Shown: piece by piece, positions 46,341-54,797 of the stretch
How positions within the stretch are numbered: the first letter of the stretch is position 1
Layout: every line of letters begins with the position of its first letter
Assembly (NCBI RefSeq): GCF_003670295.1
Contig: NZ_QXJG01000003.1
Coordinates: 1-64,000, forward strand
DNA from: Helicobacter burdigaliensis
GTDB lineage: Bacteria > Campylobacterota > Campylobacteria > Campylobacterales > Helicobacteraceae
DNA length: 64,000 bases
Reading direction: 5' to 3'
The notes under the pieces: model-generated
What the model was told of the DNA's origin: nothing
Seen by the model: the letters and a program-made list of their open reading frames with translations, nothing else
Database searches by the model: none
Made by a program: the position numbers and the translations under genes

Positions 46341-47608
46341 TCATTCTCTTCTAGTCTTAATGCTTGATAAGCAATATCTTTTCTAAATTGCATTCCATAA
46401 AACTCTATACCCTTAAGTGCCTCATAAGCTTTATTTGTAGCTTCTTTTACGCTTCTTCCTTTACCCACTGCTACTAATATACGCCCACCACTTGCATAAA
46501 GCTCTTCTCCTTCTTTAATTACCCCTGCATAAGAAATATGAGAATCCTCACTGCCTTGTTTTTCTATATGGATTAACTCTTTTTTACAAGATTTATAAGG
46601 ATAATCTTTTGAAGCAGCTACTACTCCCACACAATAACCCTCTTCTAGCTCATAATCTACACCTTTTAAATCTTGCTTTGCACAGCCCAAAAGACAATCC
46701 AATAAACCTCTTTTAAAAAGAGGCATCAATACCTCACATTCTGGATCGCCAAATCTAACATTAAATTCTAATAAATAAGGCTCATCTTTTACTACCATAA
46801 TCCCACAAAATAAAACCCCCACAAAAGGATTCCCATCTTTTTCCATACCCTCCAATGTGGGCTTAATAATATTGCTTTTAACCTTTTCTATTAACATCTC
46901 ATTTGCCAAAGGAGAAGGTGCATAAGCTCCCATTCCTCCTGTATTTGGACCTTTATCACCCTCTTGAAGTCTTTTGTGATCTTGTGCAGGAGGCAACACT
47001 ATAAAATCTTTTCCATCACACATTGCAAATACAGAAAGTTCAAACCCTTCTAAAAATTCTTCAACAACGATTTTCTTTCCTGCTTCCCCAAAACTCTTTC
47101 CACTTAACATTTCTTTAGCACTAAGCTTTGCTTCTTCATAGCTTTGTGCTATCACCACCCCTTTACCTGCACACAAACCATCTGCTTTAACAACAATAGG
47201 CAAATTTAAATCTTCTATAAAATTAACCGCTTCTGCATAATCTTGTGTTTGAATAAAACGCGCAGTAGGAATATCATAACGCTTAGCAAAATCTTTCATA
47301 TAAGCCTTAGAACCCTCTAGTCTTGCAGCTTTTGCACTAGGACCAAAAGTTAAAATACCATTCTCCCTTAAAGAATCTGCCAACCCCTCTACTAAAGGAG
47401 CTTCTGGACCAATAATAACCAATCCTATATTTTCCTGAATAGCAAAATCCACAAACTCCCTATCATTAGAAAAATTAATATTCTTACCAAGCTTTGAAGT
47501 TGCACCATTTCCAGGATAAAAATAAATCCCATCTATTCTGCATTCTTTTTGTAAAGCAAGTCCGATAGAATGCTCCCTAGCACCACTTCCTACAATTACA
47601 ATTTCCAT
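46337..47608 (-). CDS. purD: phosphoribosylamine-glycine ligase
   Basis: PurD (GAR synthetase) joins glycine to phosphoribosylamine in purine synthesis. The 423-residue ATP-grasp enzyme has [14 protein letters not shown] at the N-terminus, [26 protein letters not shown] in the ATP-grasp part, and [15 protein letters not shown] followed by [11 protein letters not shown]. An RNA of about 160 nt is encoded upstream on the same strand. It heads the purD-RDD-lptD-PRTase-pnp run. Confidence 0.97.
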   Translation of the reverse strand: MEIVIVGSGAREHSIGLALQKECRIDGIYFYPGNGATSKLGKNINFSNDREFVDFAIQENIGLVIIGPEAPLVEGLADSLRENGILTFGPSAKAARLEGSKAYMKDFAKRYDIPTARFIQTQDYAEAVNFIEDLNLPIVVKADGLCAGKGVVIAQSYEEAKLSAKEMLSGKSFGEAGKKIVVEEFLEGFELSVFAMCDGKDFIVLPPAQDHKRLQEGDKGPNTGGMGAYAPSPLANEMLIEKVKSNIIKPTLEGMEKDGNPFVGVLFCGIMVVKDEPYLLEFNVRFGDPECEVLMPLFKRGLLDCLLGCAKQDLKGVDYELEEGYCVGVVAASKDYPYKSCKKELIHIEKQGSEDSHISYAGVIKEGEELYASGGRILVAVGKGRSVKEATNKAYEALKGIEFYGMQFRKDIAYQALRLEENE

Positions 47609-47697
47609 AAACTTACAACCTTTTATCTTTAAAAATCAAATATATTTAATTTTCAAAACTTTTATTTTACAAGCATTCAATAAAAACTTCAAAAATT

Positions 47698-47862
47698 AAA
47701 AAACCCAAGTGAGCGTCTCTTTTAACCTATGGCCCCAAAAAAGCCAAAAATTCCAGCCATAAGCTCCCTCTTAGGGGCAGACTCTCATCTTTTTAAGACT
47801 AATAGCGAGAATGCCAAAACACACAAAGGAGACTATACAACCAGCCATACTTAAGTGTTGGA
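47698..47862 (-). ncRNA. ssrS: structured RNA upstream of purD, candidate 6S RNA (purD motif)
   Basis: The non-coding DNA upstream of purD can form nested stems on the minus strand. ACTTAAGT (47856-47849) pairs with ACTTGGGT (47710-47703). GTCTCCTTT (47833-47825) pairs with AAAAGAGAC (47723-47715) with one bulge. CTTATGGC (47763-47756) pairs with GCCATAGG (47733-47726). A run of six U ends the region at 47698. From memory, a conserved RNA upstream of purD in Campylobacterota was described as the purD motif and later linked to 6S RNA, which binds RNA polymerase. I did not see the full 6S rod shape, so the identity stays tentative. The ends are approximate. Confidence 0.55.
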
Positions 47863-47979
47863 CCTCTAATGTTTATTAAGATATCTCGCATCACTCAGGA
47901 ACTAAAATTATAAAATACTCTAGCTAAAGGAGTGATAAATTTTAAAAATTATTTTTGATTTTATGGAATTTTTAGCAAA

Positions 47980-47995
47980 GAGATTTTATAATCTC
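47980..47995 (+). promoter_or_regulatory. atpE promoter with overlapping palindrome
   Basis: GAGATTTTATAATCTC is a perfect inverted repeat (6-bp arms) that contains a TATAAT at 47987-47992, 78 bp upstream of the atpE ATG. A protein binding the palindrome would cover the -10 box. Confidence 0.5.
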
Positions 47996-48070
47996 GCTTC
48001 CAACAGAGTGTTTAGTAGGGGACAGATCCGAAAAGACTTTGGAGAAATCAAAATTTTATGGAGTTTAGTT

Positions 48071-48400
48071 ATGAAAAAATTACTCTTAGTTTTTTTAGCA
48101 CTAGCTGGTGTTGCATTCGCTGCTGAAAGTGGAGCTGGAGAGACTTTATTGTCTTATTCTGCAATTGCTGCGGGTATTGGTTTAGGTATTGCTGCTTTAG
48201 GTGGTGCTATTGGTATGGGAAGCACAGCTGCTGCTACAATTTCAGGTATGGCTAGAAATCCAGGTGTTGGCGGAAAGCTAATGACAACTATGTTTATTGC
48301 TCTAGCTATGATTGAAGCTCAAGTTATTTATACACTTGTTGTTGCTTTGATTTTACTTTATGCAAACCCATTCCTAAAAATCTTAGGACTAGGAGCTTAA
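48071..48400 (+). CDS. atpE: ATP synthase F0 subunit c
   Basis: Subunit c forms the proton-driven membrane ring of ATP synthase. The protein has 109 residues from the ATG at 48071, which has TGGAG seven bases upstream; the open frame extends 36 codons further but has no good start. The N-terminus (MKKLLLVFLALAGVAFA) looks like a signal sequence, so the mature form is of normal size. Two membrane helices form the hairpin (about 30-55 and 72-98), joined by the polar loop ARNPGV, and the ion-binding carboxylate is Glu82. As in other Campylobacterota, it lies apart from the other atp genes. Confidence 0.95.
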   Translation: MKKLLLVFLALAGVAFAAESGAGETLLSYSAIAAGIGLGIAALGGAIGMGSTAAATISGMARNPGVGGKLMTTMFIALAMIEAQVIYTLVVALILLYANPFLKILGLGA

Positions 48401-48446
48401 TAACTCCTTTATTATTCTCAAAAGCCTTAGGGTTTTTGGGGACTAA

Positions 48447-48530
48447 GCGCTGGTGGTGGAATGGTAGACACACCATCTTGAGGGGGTGGCGGGGCGACCC
48501 GTGCGAGTTCAAGTCTCGCTCAGCGCACCA
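48447..48530 (+). tRNA. tRNA-Leu (anticodon GAG)
   Basis: The 84-nt tRNA has an acceptor stem GCGCTGG pairing with TCAGCGC, an encoded CCA at 48528-48530, a D arm, and a long variable arm (GGCGGGGCGACCCGT) as expected for leucine tRNAs. The anticodon stem is CCATC/GGTGG around the loop TTGAGGG, giving GAG at 48480-48482. The T arm is GCGAG-TTCAAGT-CTCGC. It lies 46 bp after atpE. Confidence 0.95.
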
Positions 48531-48875
48531 TTTACTTATAAATCATTTTTTAAATCCATTTAAAGCTTTTCTTACATACTATCTCATTTGATTTAAAGTT
48601 TTATATTCTTCTACAAAGCTCATCACCTGCTACTATTTCATTTCATAAAGCTATCTAAAAATCACTAAGCAAACTTATTACCATAACAATTTCAAAAAGG
48701 CGTTAGTAATATACTTTTATTACCACAAAAGCATAAGAGTGTAGTAATCTATAAAATATCAAAGATACACTACTTGTTACTGCAAAGCTTTATGGGAAGC
48801 CGTGATAATCTAAAGAGTTTGCCTTTAAGAGTTGCTCTTTTAGATTTGCACTTCGCTGTTGCTCGTGGATAGCTT

Positions 48876-48913
48876 GATCTGTATGCTTTAGCACAATGCG
48901 CTTCGCAATGACA
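48876..48913 (-). repeat. short palindromic repeat, copy 1
   Basis: The element reads from GATCTG to TTCGCAATGACA with a GCACAATGCGC centre. On the minus strand it begins TGTCATTGCGA, the core found in dispersed repeats of many bacteria. Confidence 0.6.
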
Positions 48914-49059
48914 AAGAAAAGAAATACTCTTTATTGCAAAAGAATTCTCGTGGCGTAAGGGAAGAAACTGCTTGTCAGTTTCAGGTATCCTGCTCTCGCC
49001 TAAGAGAATTATTTTTGAATAAAGAGTTTTTAGGTTTGCATTTGTTTGTAACAATAGTT

Positions 49060-49093
49060 AGATTGCTTCGGCACAATGTGCCTCGCAATGACA
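49060..49093 (-). repeat. short palindromic repeat, copy 2
   Basis: This is the clearest copy. It has the inverted repeat GGCACA-A-TGTGCC at 49070-49082 between AGATTGCTTC and TCGCAATGACA. On the minus strand it begins TGTCATTGCGAGG and ends AAGCAATCT. Confidence 0.75.
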
Positions 49094-49254
49094 GGTGGGG
49101 CTATAAGACTTTATATAAAAAGTATTTTAGGAGTGGCTTCTTAAAAGTTTGCTTGCAAACTAAGGGAATCCCACCACCACAAACAAAATTACTTTTTGCA
49201 TAAAGTGTATTTTGATTCTTTGGAGATAGTTTAAATTTTTTGGTTGCTCTTTTT

Positions 49255-49293
49255 GGATTGCTACGATTTGCTCTCGCAAATCTCGCAATGACA
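49255..49293 (-). repeat. short palindromic repeat, copy 3
   Basis: The ends match copies 1 and 2 (GGATTGCTACG and CTCGCAATGACA), but the centre is a different perfect palindrome, GATTTGC-TCTC-GCAAATC at 49265-49282. Stable ends with a changing stem are typical of small mobile palindromic elements. Confidence 0.7.
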
Positions 49294-49333
49294 CACTAAC
49301 TCTTTAGATTTGCACTGCATTTTATTTACACAT

Positions 49334-49360
49334 TTTATCGCTTCACTCCTTGCAATGAAA
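49334..49360 (-). repeat. degenerate palindromic repeat, copy 4
   Basis: The end CTTGCAATGAAA is close to the TCGCAATGACA end of copies 1-3, and CGCTTCACTCC precedes it. The palindrome is gone. Confidence 0.4.
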
Positions 49361-49443
49361 CTACCCTTTTATCAACAAGTAAGGCAAAGCTTTGCGTGAT
49401 GATCTAGTGTCAGTGATTACAGACTTATCTTTAAATAAAATCT

Positions 49444-49878
49444 TTACTTTCTTTCTAGATTTAGAAGTTTAATCTTTTTATCTAACCCCCCATTATAGCC
49501 ACCCATTCCACCTTTTGCTACCACCCTATGACAAGGGATTAAAATTGCAATTTTATTTTTACCATTTGCATTACCCACAGCCCTAAAAGCCTTTGGCTTA
49601 TTGATATTTTGTGCAACTTGTGCATAAGTCCTAACCTCACCATAAGGTATTTTTAAAAGCTCCCTATAAACCGCCCTCTCAAACTCACTTCCCAAGATTC
49701 TAAGTGGCAAATCAAATTTTTCTCTTTTGCCTAAAAAATACTCTTCTAATTGCCTTTTGCATTCTCTAATAAGGGTGTTTTCTCTAACTTCTATCTCCTC
49801 CCCTTTTTCCACAAAATCCACACAAAGAATCTCATTTTGAGTTGCAAAGATTTTTAATCCCCCAATAAGACTTTCCAT
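49444..49878 (-). CDS. ogt: methylated-DNA-protein-cysteine methyltransferase
   Basis: This suicide enzyme removes alkyl groups from O6-methylguanine. From the ATG at 49878 it has 144 residues, with the acceptor Cys116 in IPCHRVV and the DNA-binding YGEVRTYAQVAQ near residues 79-90. RAVGNANGKN is the Asn hinge region. The longer frame to 49947 overlaps the upstream symporter gene by 40 bp and adds residues without family likeness, so I prefer the inner start. It may be co-transcribed with the symporter gene. Confidence 0.9.
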   Translation of the reverse strand: MESLIGGLKIFATQNEILCVDFVEKGEEIEVRENTLIRECKRQLEEYFLGKREKFDLPLRILGSEFERAVYRELLKIPYGEVRTYAQVAQNINKPKAFRAVGNANGKNKIAILIPCHRVVAKGGMGGYNGGLDKKIKLLNLERK

Positions 49879-49907
49879 TACACCACAAAAAATCTCCAAA
49901 ATTCCTC

Positions 49908-51254
49908 CTAACCCCAAATAAAATATGCAAAAAATGTTATAGCACACATACCAAATAAATTCACTAGTCCCCCATATTTTATCATTTCAATCTGTTTAAT
50001 ATAACCTGTACCATATACAATCGCATTAGGAGGAGTAGCCACAGGAAGCATAAAAGCACACCCAGCACCCATTGCAACCACTAAAGGCAAGACTTCTTTA
50101 GGCAATCCAAGTGCTTCTCCTGCCACCAAAAAAATAGGAAGTAAAAGTGCCGCACTTGCTGTATTGCTTGTAAATTCAGTAAGCAAAATCACAAAAAAGG
50201 CTACCACCAAAATCACAAGCACTGCACTGCTATCTCCCAAAACATTAACAATTTCATTTGCAATCAACGCACTCGCGCCCGTATCTTTTAAAATTGCATT
50301 TAAGGTTAGCCCCCCTCCAAACAAGAATAAAACCCCAAAATCTGTATTTTTTTGAATATCTTTCCAACTAGCCACACCACTAATCCCAATAGCCCCTACA
50401 GCACATATTGCTATGAAAGTATCCATTTCTTCAATTCCACCAAAAAGCTCCGAAATCTTAGAGCTAAAAATCCAAGCTAATGCCGTGAGTGCAAAGATTA
50501 CTAAAGTAGTGATTTTTTGCATATTCCATATAAATTCTTCACGCTTAATTTCAAAATCTTCATGTAATTTTGGCTTCAAAAGCTGCCACAAAATAAAAAT
50601 ACAAACAGGCAACATCACAAGCATAAAAGGAACTCCAACAACCATCCATTCTAAAAAATCCATATCCAAAAATCTAGCCGCCATTGCATTAGGAGGGCTA
50701 CCCACTAGCGTCCCAAATCCACCAATCCCTGCACTATATGCAATCCCAAGTAAGACAAAGACAAAAGTATTGCGATCTTTACTAGAATCTAAATTTGACA
50801 AAACCCCAAGCCCAAGAGGCAACATAATCGCCGCTGTTGCTGTGTTGCTAATCCACATTGAAATCAATGCACTTAGCACAAAAAGCATTAAAAATGCAAA
50901 TTTTATATTGCCTTTTGCTAATAGCATCAAACGATTTGCAATCCATCTATCAATCCCTTGAATATGCAAAGCACAAGCTAAAGCAAAACCACCAAAAAAT
51001 AAAAAAATTGTAGGATTTGCAAACTCTCTAAAAGCTCCCACCACATCACTAAGCCCAAAAATAATCGCAAGAAGTGGCACTAAAAGTGCGGTAAAAGCCG
51101 TATGAATAGCCTCGCTAATCCATAAAATCGCAGAAAAAACCAAAATACAAATCCCAATATTTGCATCTCTTTCAAAAGGAAGCAAGTTATAAAGCAGTGC
51201 AAAAACAATAATATCTACAAAAACAATCCCTAAAGTTTTACCCAATCCACCCAT
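49908..51254 (-). CDS. DASS/SLC13-family anion symporter
   Basis: The 448-residue membrane protein has about 11-12 helices and belongs to the divalent anion:sodium symporters, which import citrate, succinate, sulfate or phosphate-like ions. The two sodium-site motifs are visible: SNTATAAIMLPLGLG near residues 135-150 and SNTASAALLLPIFLVA near 370-385. GTLVGSPPNAMAARF and VATPPNAIVYGTGYI are the repeated PPNA segments. The ion is unknown. It follows dnaJ by 1 bp. Confidence 0.9.
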   Translation of the reverse strand: MGGLGKTLGIVFVDIIVFALLYNLLPFERDANIGICILVFSAILWISEAIHTAFTALLVPLLAIIFGLSDVVGAFREFANPTIFLFFGGFALACALHIQGIDRWIANRLMLLAKGNIKFAFLMLFVLSALISMWISNTATAAIMLPLGLGVLSNLDSSKDRNTFVFVLLGIAYSAGIGGFGTLVGSPPNAMAARFLDMDFLEWMVVGVPFMLVMLPVCIFILWQLLKPKLHEDFEIKREEFIWNMQKITTLVIFALTALAWIFSSKISELFGGIEEMDTFIAICAVGAIGISGVASWKDIQKNTDFGVLFLFGGGLTLNAILKDTGASALIANEIVNVLGDSSAVLVILVVAFFVILLTEFTSNTASAALLLPIFLVAGEALGLPKEVLPLVVAMGAGCAFMLPVATPPNAIVYGTGYIKQIEMIKYGGLVNLFGMCAITFFAYFIWG

Positions 51255-51255
51255 A

Positions 51256-52368
51256 TTATTTAAACCATTTCTTAATTTTATCCATTATTCCTTCACAAGC
51301 ACTAATGGGCTTTGAAGATTCATAGCCAAAAGAATTGTGTAATTCTTCTAATAGTTTTTGTTGATTTTCATCAAGCTTTTGTGGATAAACAATCTTAACC
51401 ACTGCTATAAAATTCCCTTTTTTAGAGCCATTGACACTCTTAATCCCCTCTCCATGAAATACAAATTGTTGCTTATCTTTCACACCTTGTGGAATTTTCA
51501 AATCCAATTCTTTAGTAAGTGAGGGAATCTTAATCACACCTCCAAGCATTACAAGCGTAAAAAATACAGGAACTTCTAAATATACATCATTATGATGCCT
51601 TATAAAATGCTCATCTTCTTGCACTTCTATTTCAAGATACAAATCCCCTCTTGTGCCATCTTCTAGTGTATTTCCTCTTTTGCTAATGCGGATTTGATTC
51701 CCATTATCCACACCCTCTGGGATATTTACTTCAAACTTTTCTTTTTGATGGCTATACCCCTTGCCTTGACAAGTAGGACATTTCTCACTTACCTCTTCCC
51801 CACTTCCGTGGCATTTAGAGCAAGTTTGTGCAAAAGTCATAAAGCCTTGAGAAAAGGTTTCTCTACCGCTTCCTTTACAAGTTTTACAAGTTGTAGTTTT
51901 ACCCCCTTTAGCTCCACTTCCCTTGCAATCTTTACAAGCAACCTTATAGGTAATTTCAATCTCTTTTTTACAACCAAAAACAGCCTCATGGAAGCTAAGC
52001 TCTAATTCTTGTGCTAAATCCTTTGTATATTTACTTTGTTTGCCCTGCTTTCTGCCTCCACCAAAGCCTCCAAAACCTCCACCAAAAAAGGAATTAAACA
52101 CATCAAAAATATCTTCCATTCCACCGCTTGAAAATCCGCTACTTTCTAAACCTCTTTTGCCATATCTATCATAAATTTGTCTTTTTTCATTATCACTTAA
52201 AACTTGATAGGCTTCATTTACCTTTTTAAACATCTCTTCTGAATCTTTATCATCAGGATTCCTATCTGGGTGGTATTTCAATGCCATTTTGCGATAAGCT
52301 TTTTTAATCGTATCGCCATCGGCATTTCTTTCTACTTGTAAAATCTCATAATAATCAAACTCTTCCAA
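51256..52368 (-). CDS. dnaJ: co-chaperone DnaJ
   Basis: DnaJ stimulates DnaK ATPase. The 370-residue protein has the J domain with HPD at residues 33-35, a Gly/Phe-rich region ([14 protein letters not shown]), and four cysteine repeats of the zinc domain: [24 protein letters not shown] and CPTCQGKG. The C-terminal peptide-binding domain follows. It is divergent from recR. No dnaK or grpE is near. Confidence 0.97.
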   Translation of the reverse strand: MEEFDYYEILQVERNADGDTIKKAYRKMALKYHPDRNPDDKDSEEMFKKVNEAYQVLSDNEKRQIYDRYGKRGLESSGFSSGGMEDIFDVFNSFFGGGFGGFGGGRKQGKQSKYTKDLAQELELSFHEAVFGCKKEIEITYKVACKDCKGSGAKGGKTTTCKTCKGSGRETFSQGFMTFAQTCSKCHGSGEEVSEKCPTCQGKGYSHQKEKFEVNIPEGVDNGNQIRISKRGNTLEDGTRGDLYLEIEVQEDEHFIRHHNDVYLEVPVFFTLVMLGGVIKIPSLTKELDLKIPQGVKDKQQFVFHGEGIKSVNGSKKGNFIAVVKIVYPQKLDENQQKLLEELHNSFGYESSKPISACEGIMDKIKKWFK

Positions 52369-52457
52369 GAAAAGCTCCTTTAATATTTTAAAAATGTAAA
52401 TTCTAGCTAAAATTAGTTTTATGAGATATTAAACGACTTTAACATAAAATTCATTTT

Positions 52458-53030
52458 ATGAAATCTTATCCACATTATTTTGCAAAATTAGTCGAATCAT
52501 TAGAAAAGTTACCAAGCATAGGTAAAAAATCCGCTATGCGTTTAGCGTATTTTTTAGCCTATGAAGATAAATTTAGCGCCTTGCAAATTGCTCATAATAT
52601 TGAAACTTGTGTGCAAAATTTAAGAACTTGTGAGAGTTGCAATGGGATTAGCGAGGGGCATTATTGTGAGATTTGCCTTGATGAATTAAGGGATAATGGC
52701 GAACTTTGTATTGTGGCAAATCCTAGAGATATTTTTCTAATTGAAGAAGGGGGCGAATTTAGAGGAAAATATTTTGTAATTAAAGATATAGAATCACTCA
52801 ATCTAAAAGCTTTGGAGCAAAAAATCCTTCAAGAAAAAATAGTAGAAATCATTTTTGCACTTAGCCCCTCTTTAGGAAGTGATAGCCTTATTTTATTTTT
52901 AGAAGACAAACTCGCACATTTAGGATTACAATTTAGCAAAATCGCTCAAGGAGTCCCAACAGGAGTAAGCTTAGAAAACATCGATCAACTCTCACTCCTT
53001 AGAGCCTTACAATCAAGAATAAAAATATAA
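52458..53030 (+). CDS. recR: recombination protein RecR
   Basis: RecR works with RecO to load RecA at gapped DNA. The 190-residue protein has the helix-hairpin-helix LPSIGKKSAMRLAYFL at about 16-31, the zinc finger CESCNGISEGHYCEIC near 57-72 and the Toprim domain with IVANPRDIFLIEE and LSPSLGSDSL. The C-terminus holds the GVPTGVSLENIDQLSL motif. Confidence 0.96.
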   Translation: MKSYPHYFAKLVESLEKLPSIGKKSAMRLAYFLAYEDKFSALQIAHNIETCVQNLRTCESCNGISEGHYCEICLDELRDNGELCIVANPRDIFLIEEGGEFRGKYFVIKDIESLNLKALEQKILQEKIVEIIFALSPSLGSDSLILFLEDKLAHLGLQFSKIAQGVPTGVSLENIDQLSLLRALQSRIKI

Positions 53031-53048
53031 TTTAGATTATAAATAAAA

Positions 53049-53060
53049 TTTTGCTATAAT
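53049..53060 (+). promoter_or_regulatory. extended -10 promoter
   Basis: TTTTGCTATAAT lies 32 bp upstream of the ATG at 53093. It is identical to the 12-mers before 8409 and hisC. Confidence 0.75.
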
Positions 53061-53092
53061 TTAGAAAAATTTTGCTATTTTTAGGAGTGCAA

Positions 53093-53932
53093 ATGACTAG
53101 ATGCCTCTTTAGCCTTGTTTTGTTATCGTCTTTTATCTATGCAGAACCCATAGAGCCAAGCACGCCAAGTGGAGCTGTGGATAGCTTTAATGCTTATTAT
53201 GGCATTACCCCTAGCACAAATTCCACAAAACCAGATTCTAGCCAAAACCATACCCCTAACCAAGAAACAACAACGCAAGAAAATCCTATTGCAGAATCTC
53301 AAAAATCCCCCCAACAAACTAAAGAAGCTTCTATGCAAAGCTCACAAAATCATCCCTTACTAGAACAACGCAAAAAAAGGCTTCTAGGAGTTTATGGTAT
53401 GGGAAATATCGTAGAATCGGATGCAAAATTAAGCATTGAAGGTTTTGCTACACAAAAGCACGATTTAGAAGAACGCCCTTTGGGTTTTGGTTTGCAAGCA
53501 GGTTATCTATTGAGCGAAAATCACAGAATCCTTTTAGGCTATGAAAAATCCTTAAAGAAAAATGGCTTTGCCTATACAAGTGCCACACTAGGCTATGCTT
53601 TCACCCCACGCCTCCCAAACACTTCGCGTTGGCGTGCATTGCTAGGAGCAAATGCTGGACTTGCTTTTGGGAAATTTGATAGAGGTAGCTTTGTGGTAAA
53701 TAATAGTGCTATGGATGAGCTAAGCTATACTGGAATCACTTATGGTGTGAGGCTTGGGGCTATATATGAAAGCAACTATGGAGAGCTAGAGTTTGGTGTG
53801 CAATCTAAAAGGCTTGATTTTGGTGAGGAGGCTAGCAATGTGTTAATCAACGATACAAGGACAGGCACAAAGCTAGATTTAAGCGAAACTTCAAGCACGG
53901 GATTCTTCTTTGGTTATAACTACCTCTTCTAG
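53093..53932 (+). CDS. outer-membrane beta-barrel protein
   Basis: The 279-residue precursor has a signal peptide (MTRCLFSLVLLSSFIYA, cut near residue 17). A linker rich in Pro, Ser, Thr and Gln covers about 20-95. A beta-barrel domain from about 100 to 279 contains alternating hydrophobic strands (GVYGMGNI, GLQAGYLLS, RILLGYEKS) and ends with YNYLF, the aromatic end used for outer-membrane insertion. This is an OmpA-like small barrel of unknown function. The ATG at 53093 has AGGAG upstream; an earlier in-frame start at 53072 is not supported. The next gene begins before its stop. Confidence 0.8.
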   Translation: MTRCLFSLVLLSSFIYAEPIEPSTPSGAVDSFNAYYGITPSTNSTKPDSSQNHTPNQETTTQENPIAESQKSPQQTKEASMQSSQNHPLLEQRKKRLLGVYGMGNIVESDAKLSIEGFATQKHDLEERPLGFGLQAGYLLSENHRILLGYEKSLKKNGFAYTSATLGYAFTPRLPNTSRWRALLGANAGLAFGKFDRGSFVVNNSAMDELSYTGITYGVRLGAIYESNYGELEFGVQSKRLDFGEEASNVLINDTRTGTKLDLSETSSTGFFFGYNYLF

Positions 53933-54677
53933 CCCTATAAAACTTCCCAAAAAGCCTTCATTTAACTTTATTTACAATCTTTTAGAAGAGCAATACAATC
54001 TTTTTAACCAAGAGCTAAGCACAAACTCCCACCCCGATCCCATTATGGTAGCAAAGGAGCTTTTAAACCATAAGAAGCGGGATAAACTCATTTTATTTTG
54101 TGCGCTTTTCTCCTATGGAAATGCCAAAGCGATTGTGAATTTTCTAAACTCTTGCAATCTTAAAGCCCAAGCTCCAAGCTTCCTAAAGCCCTACCGCTTC
54201 CAAAATACAGAGGATATAAATAACTTTTTTAACACACTTTTAAAAGTCCCTATTTATGAAATTTTCTTAGAATCTTATAAGCAAGAAAATTCCGTGCTTT
54301 ATGGCATAGAGGCTTTGCAAAATGCACTTTTAAAGACATTAAAAACCCCTTTAAGTGAAGGATTAAAATTCCTAATAGGCATTCCAAATAGCCACTCCCC
54401 ACTCAAGCGGTGGAATATGTTTTTACGCTGGATGGCACGAAGCGATAGGCTTGATTTTGGATTATGGAGGGAGGTGGATAAAAGCACTCTTATTTTACCC
54501 CTTGATACCCACACTTTTAAAATTTCGCACAAACTTGGCTTATTAAAGCGCAAAAGCTATGATTTAAAAGCCGCCTTAGAAATCACTCAAAATCTAAAAA
54601 GACTAGATCCACAAGATCCCATAAAATACGACTTTGCACTCTATCGTATCGGACAGCTTGGTTTGCTAGATGGATGA
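53910..54677 (+). CDS. TIGR02757-family protein
   Basis: The 255-residue protein belongs to the TIGR02757 (DUF2400) family of unknown function, seen in Bacteroidetes and Campylobacterota. Typical parts are ALFSYGNAKAIVNFL, KRWNMFLRWMAR, DFGLWREVDKSTLILPLDTHTF and DPIKYDFALYRIGQLG. These resemble a helix-hairpin-helix DNA-glycosylase-like fold, but no function is shown. The start is a TTG inside the last codons of the barrel gene (23-bp overlap) and is not certain. Confidence 0.82.
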   Translation: MVITTSSSPIKLPKKPSFNFIYNLLEEQYNLFNQELSTNSHPDPIMVAKELLNHKKRDKLILFCALFSYGNAKAIVNFLNSCNLKAQAPSFLKPYRFQNTEDINNFFNTLLKVPIYEIFLESYKQENSVLYGIEALQNALLKTLKTPLSEGLKFLIGIPNSHSPLKRWNMFLRWMARSDRLDFGLWREVDKSTLILPLDTHTFKISHKLGLLKRKSYDLKAALEITQNLKRLDPQDPIKYDFALYRIGQLGLLDG

Positions 54678-54722
54678 TTTTGTGTAACTTTTACAAAAAA
54701 ATTTAAAAAATTTTATTTTCTC

Positions 54723-54749
54723 TTTAGTTTTTTAAAAAATTACCGATAT
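54723..54749 (+). promoter_or_regulatory. sigma-28 (FliA) promoter
   Basis: TTTAGTTT (54723-54730), an 11-bp spacer, and ACCGATAT (54742-54749) match the FliA consensus TAAAGTTT-N11-GCCGATAA in spacing and in most bases. It lies 48 bp upstream of the EF-hand gene start. In Helicobacter and Campylobacter, FliA drives late flagellar and flagellum-coexpressed genes. Confidence 0.75.
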
Positions 54750-54797
54750 GTTATTATATTTTAAAAATAAAATAAAAGTTTTAAAAAGTGAGGATAA

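Larger units (their letters stand above)
48531..49443. other. 913-bp non-coding region with palindromic repeats
   Basis: No real gene is seen. Several short copies of a repeat ending in CTCGCAATGACA or similar occur at about 48876-48913, 49060-49093, 49255-49293 and 49334-49360. Reading frames of 80-95 codons that run through them (48770-49054 minus, 48934-49203 plus) are products of the repeat and not genes. Part of the region resembles 4726-4930. Confidence 0.7.

Noticed and set aside
48770-49203. Two frames of 89-94 codons in the region after tRNA-Leu
   Set aside because: They run through the palindromic repeats and translate their core (for example RHNVPRND). Such frames recur wherever this repeat occurs and are not genes.
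49879-49947. Longer ogt start at 49947
   Set aside because: The added residues overlap the symporter gene and do not look like the family N-terminus.
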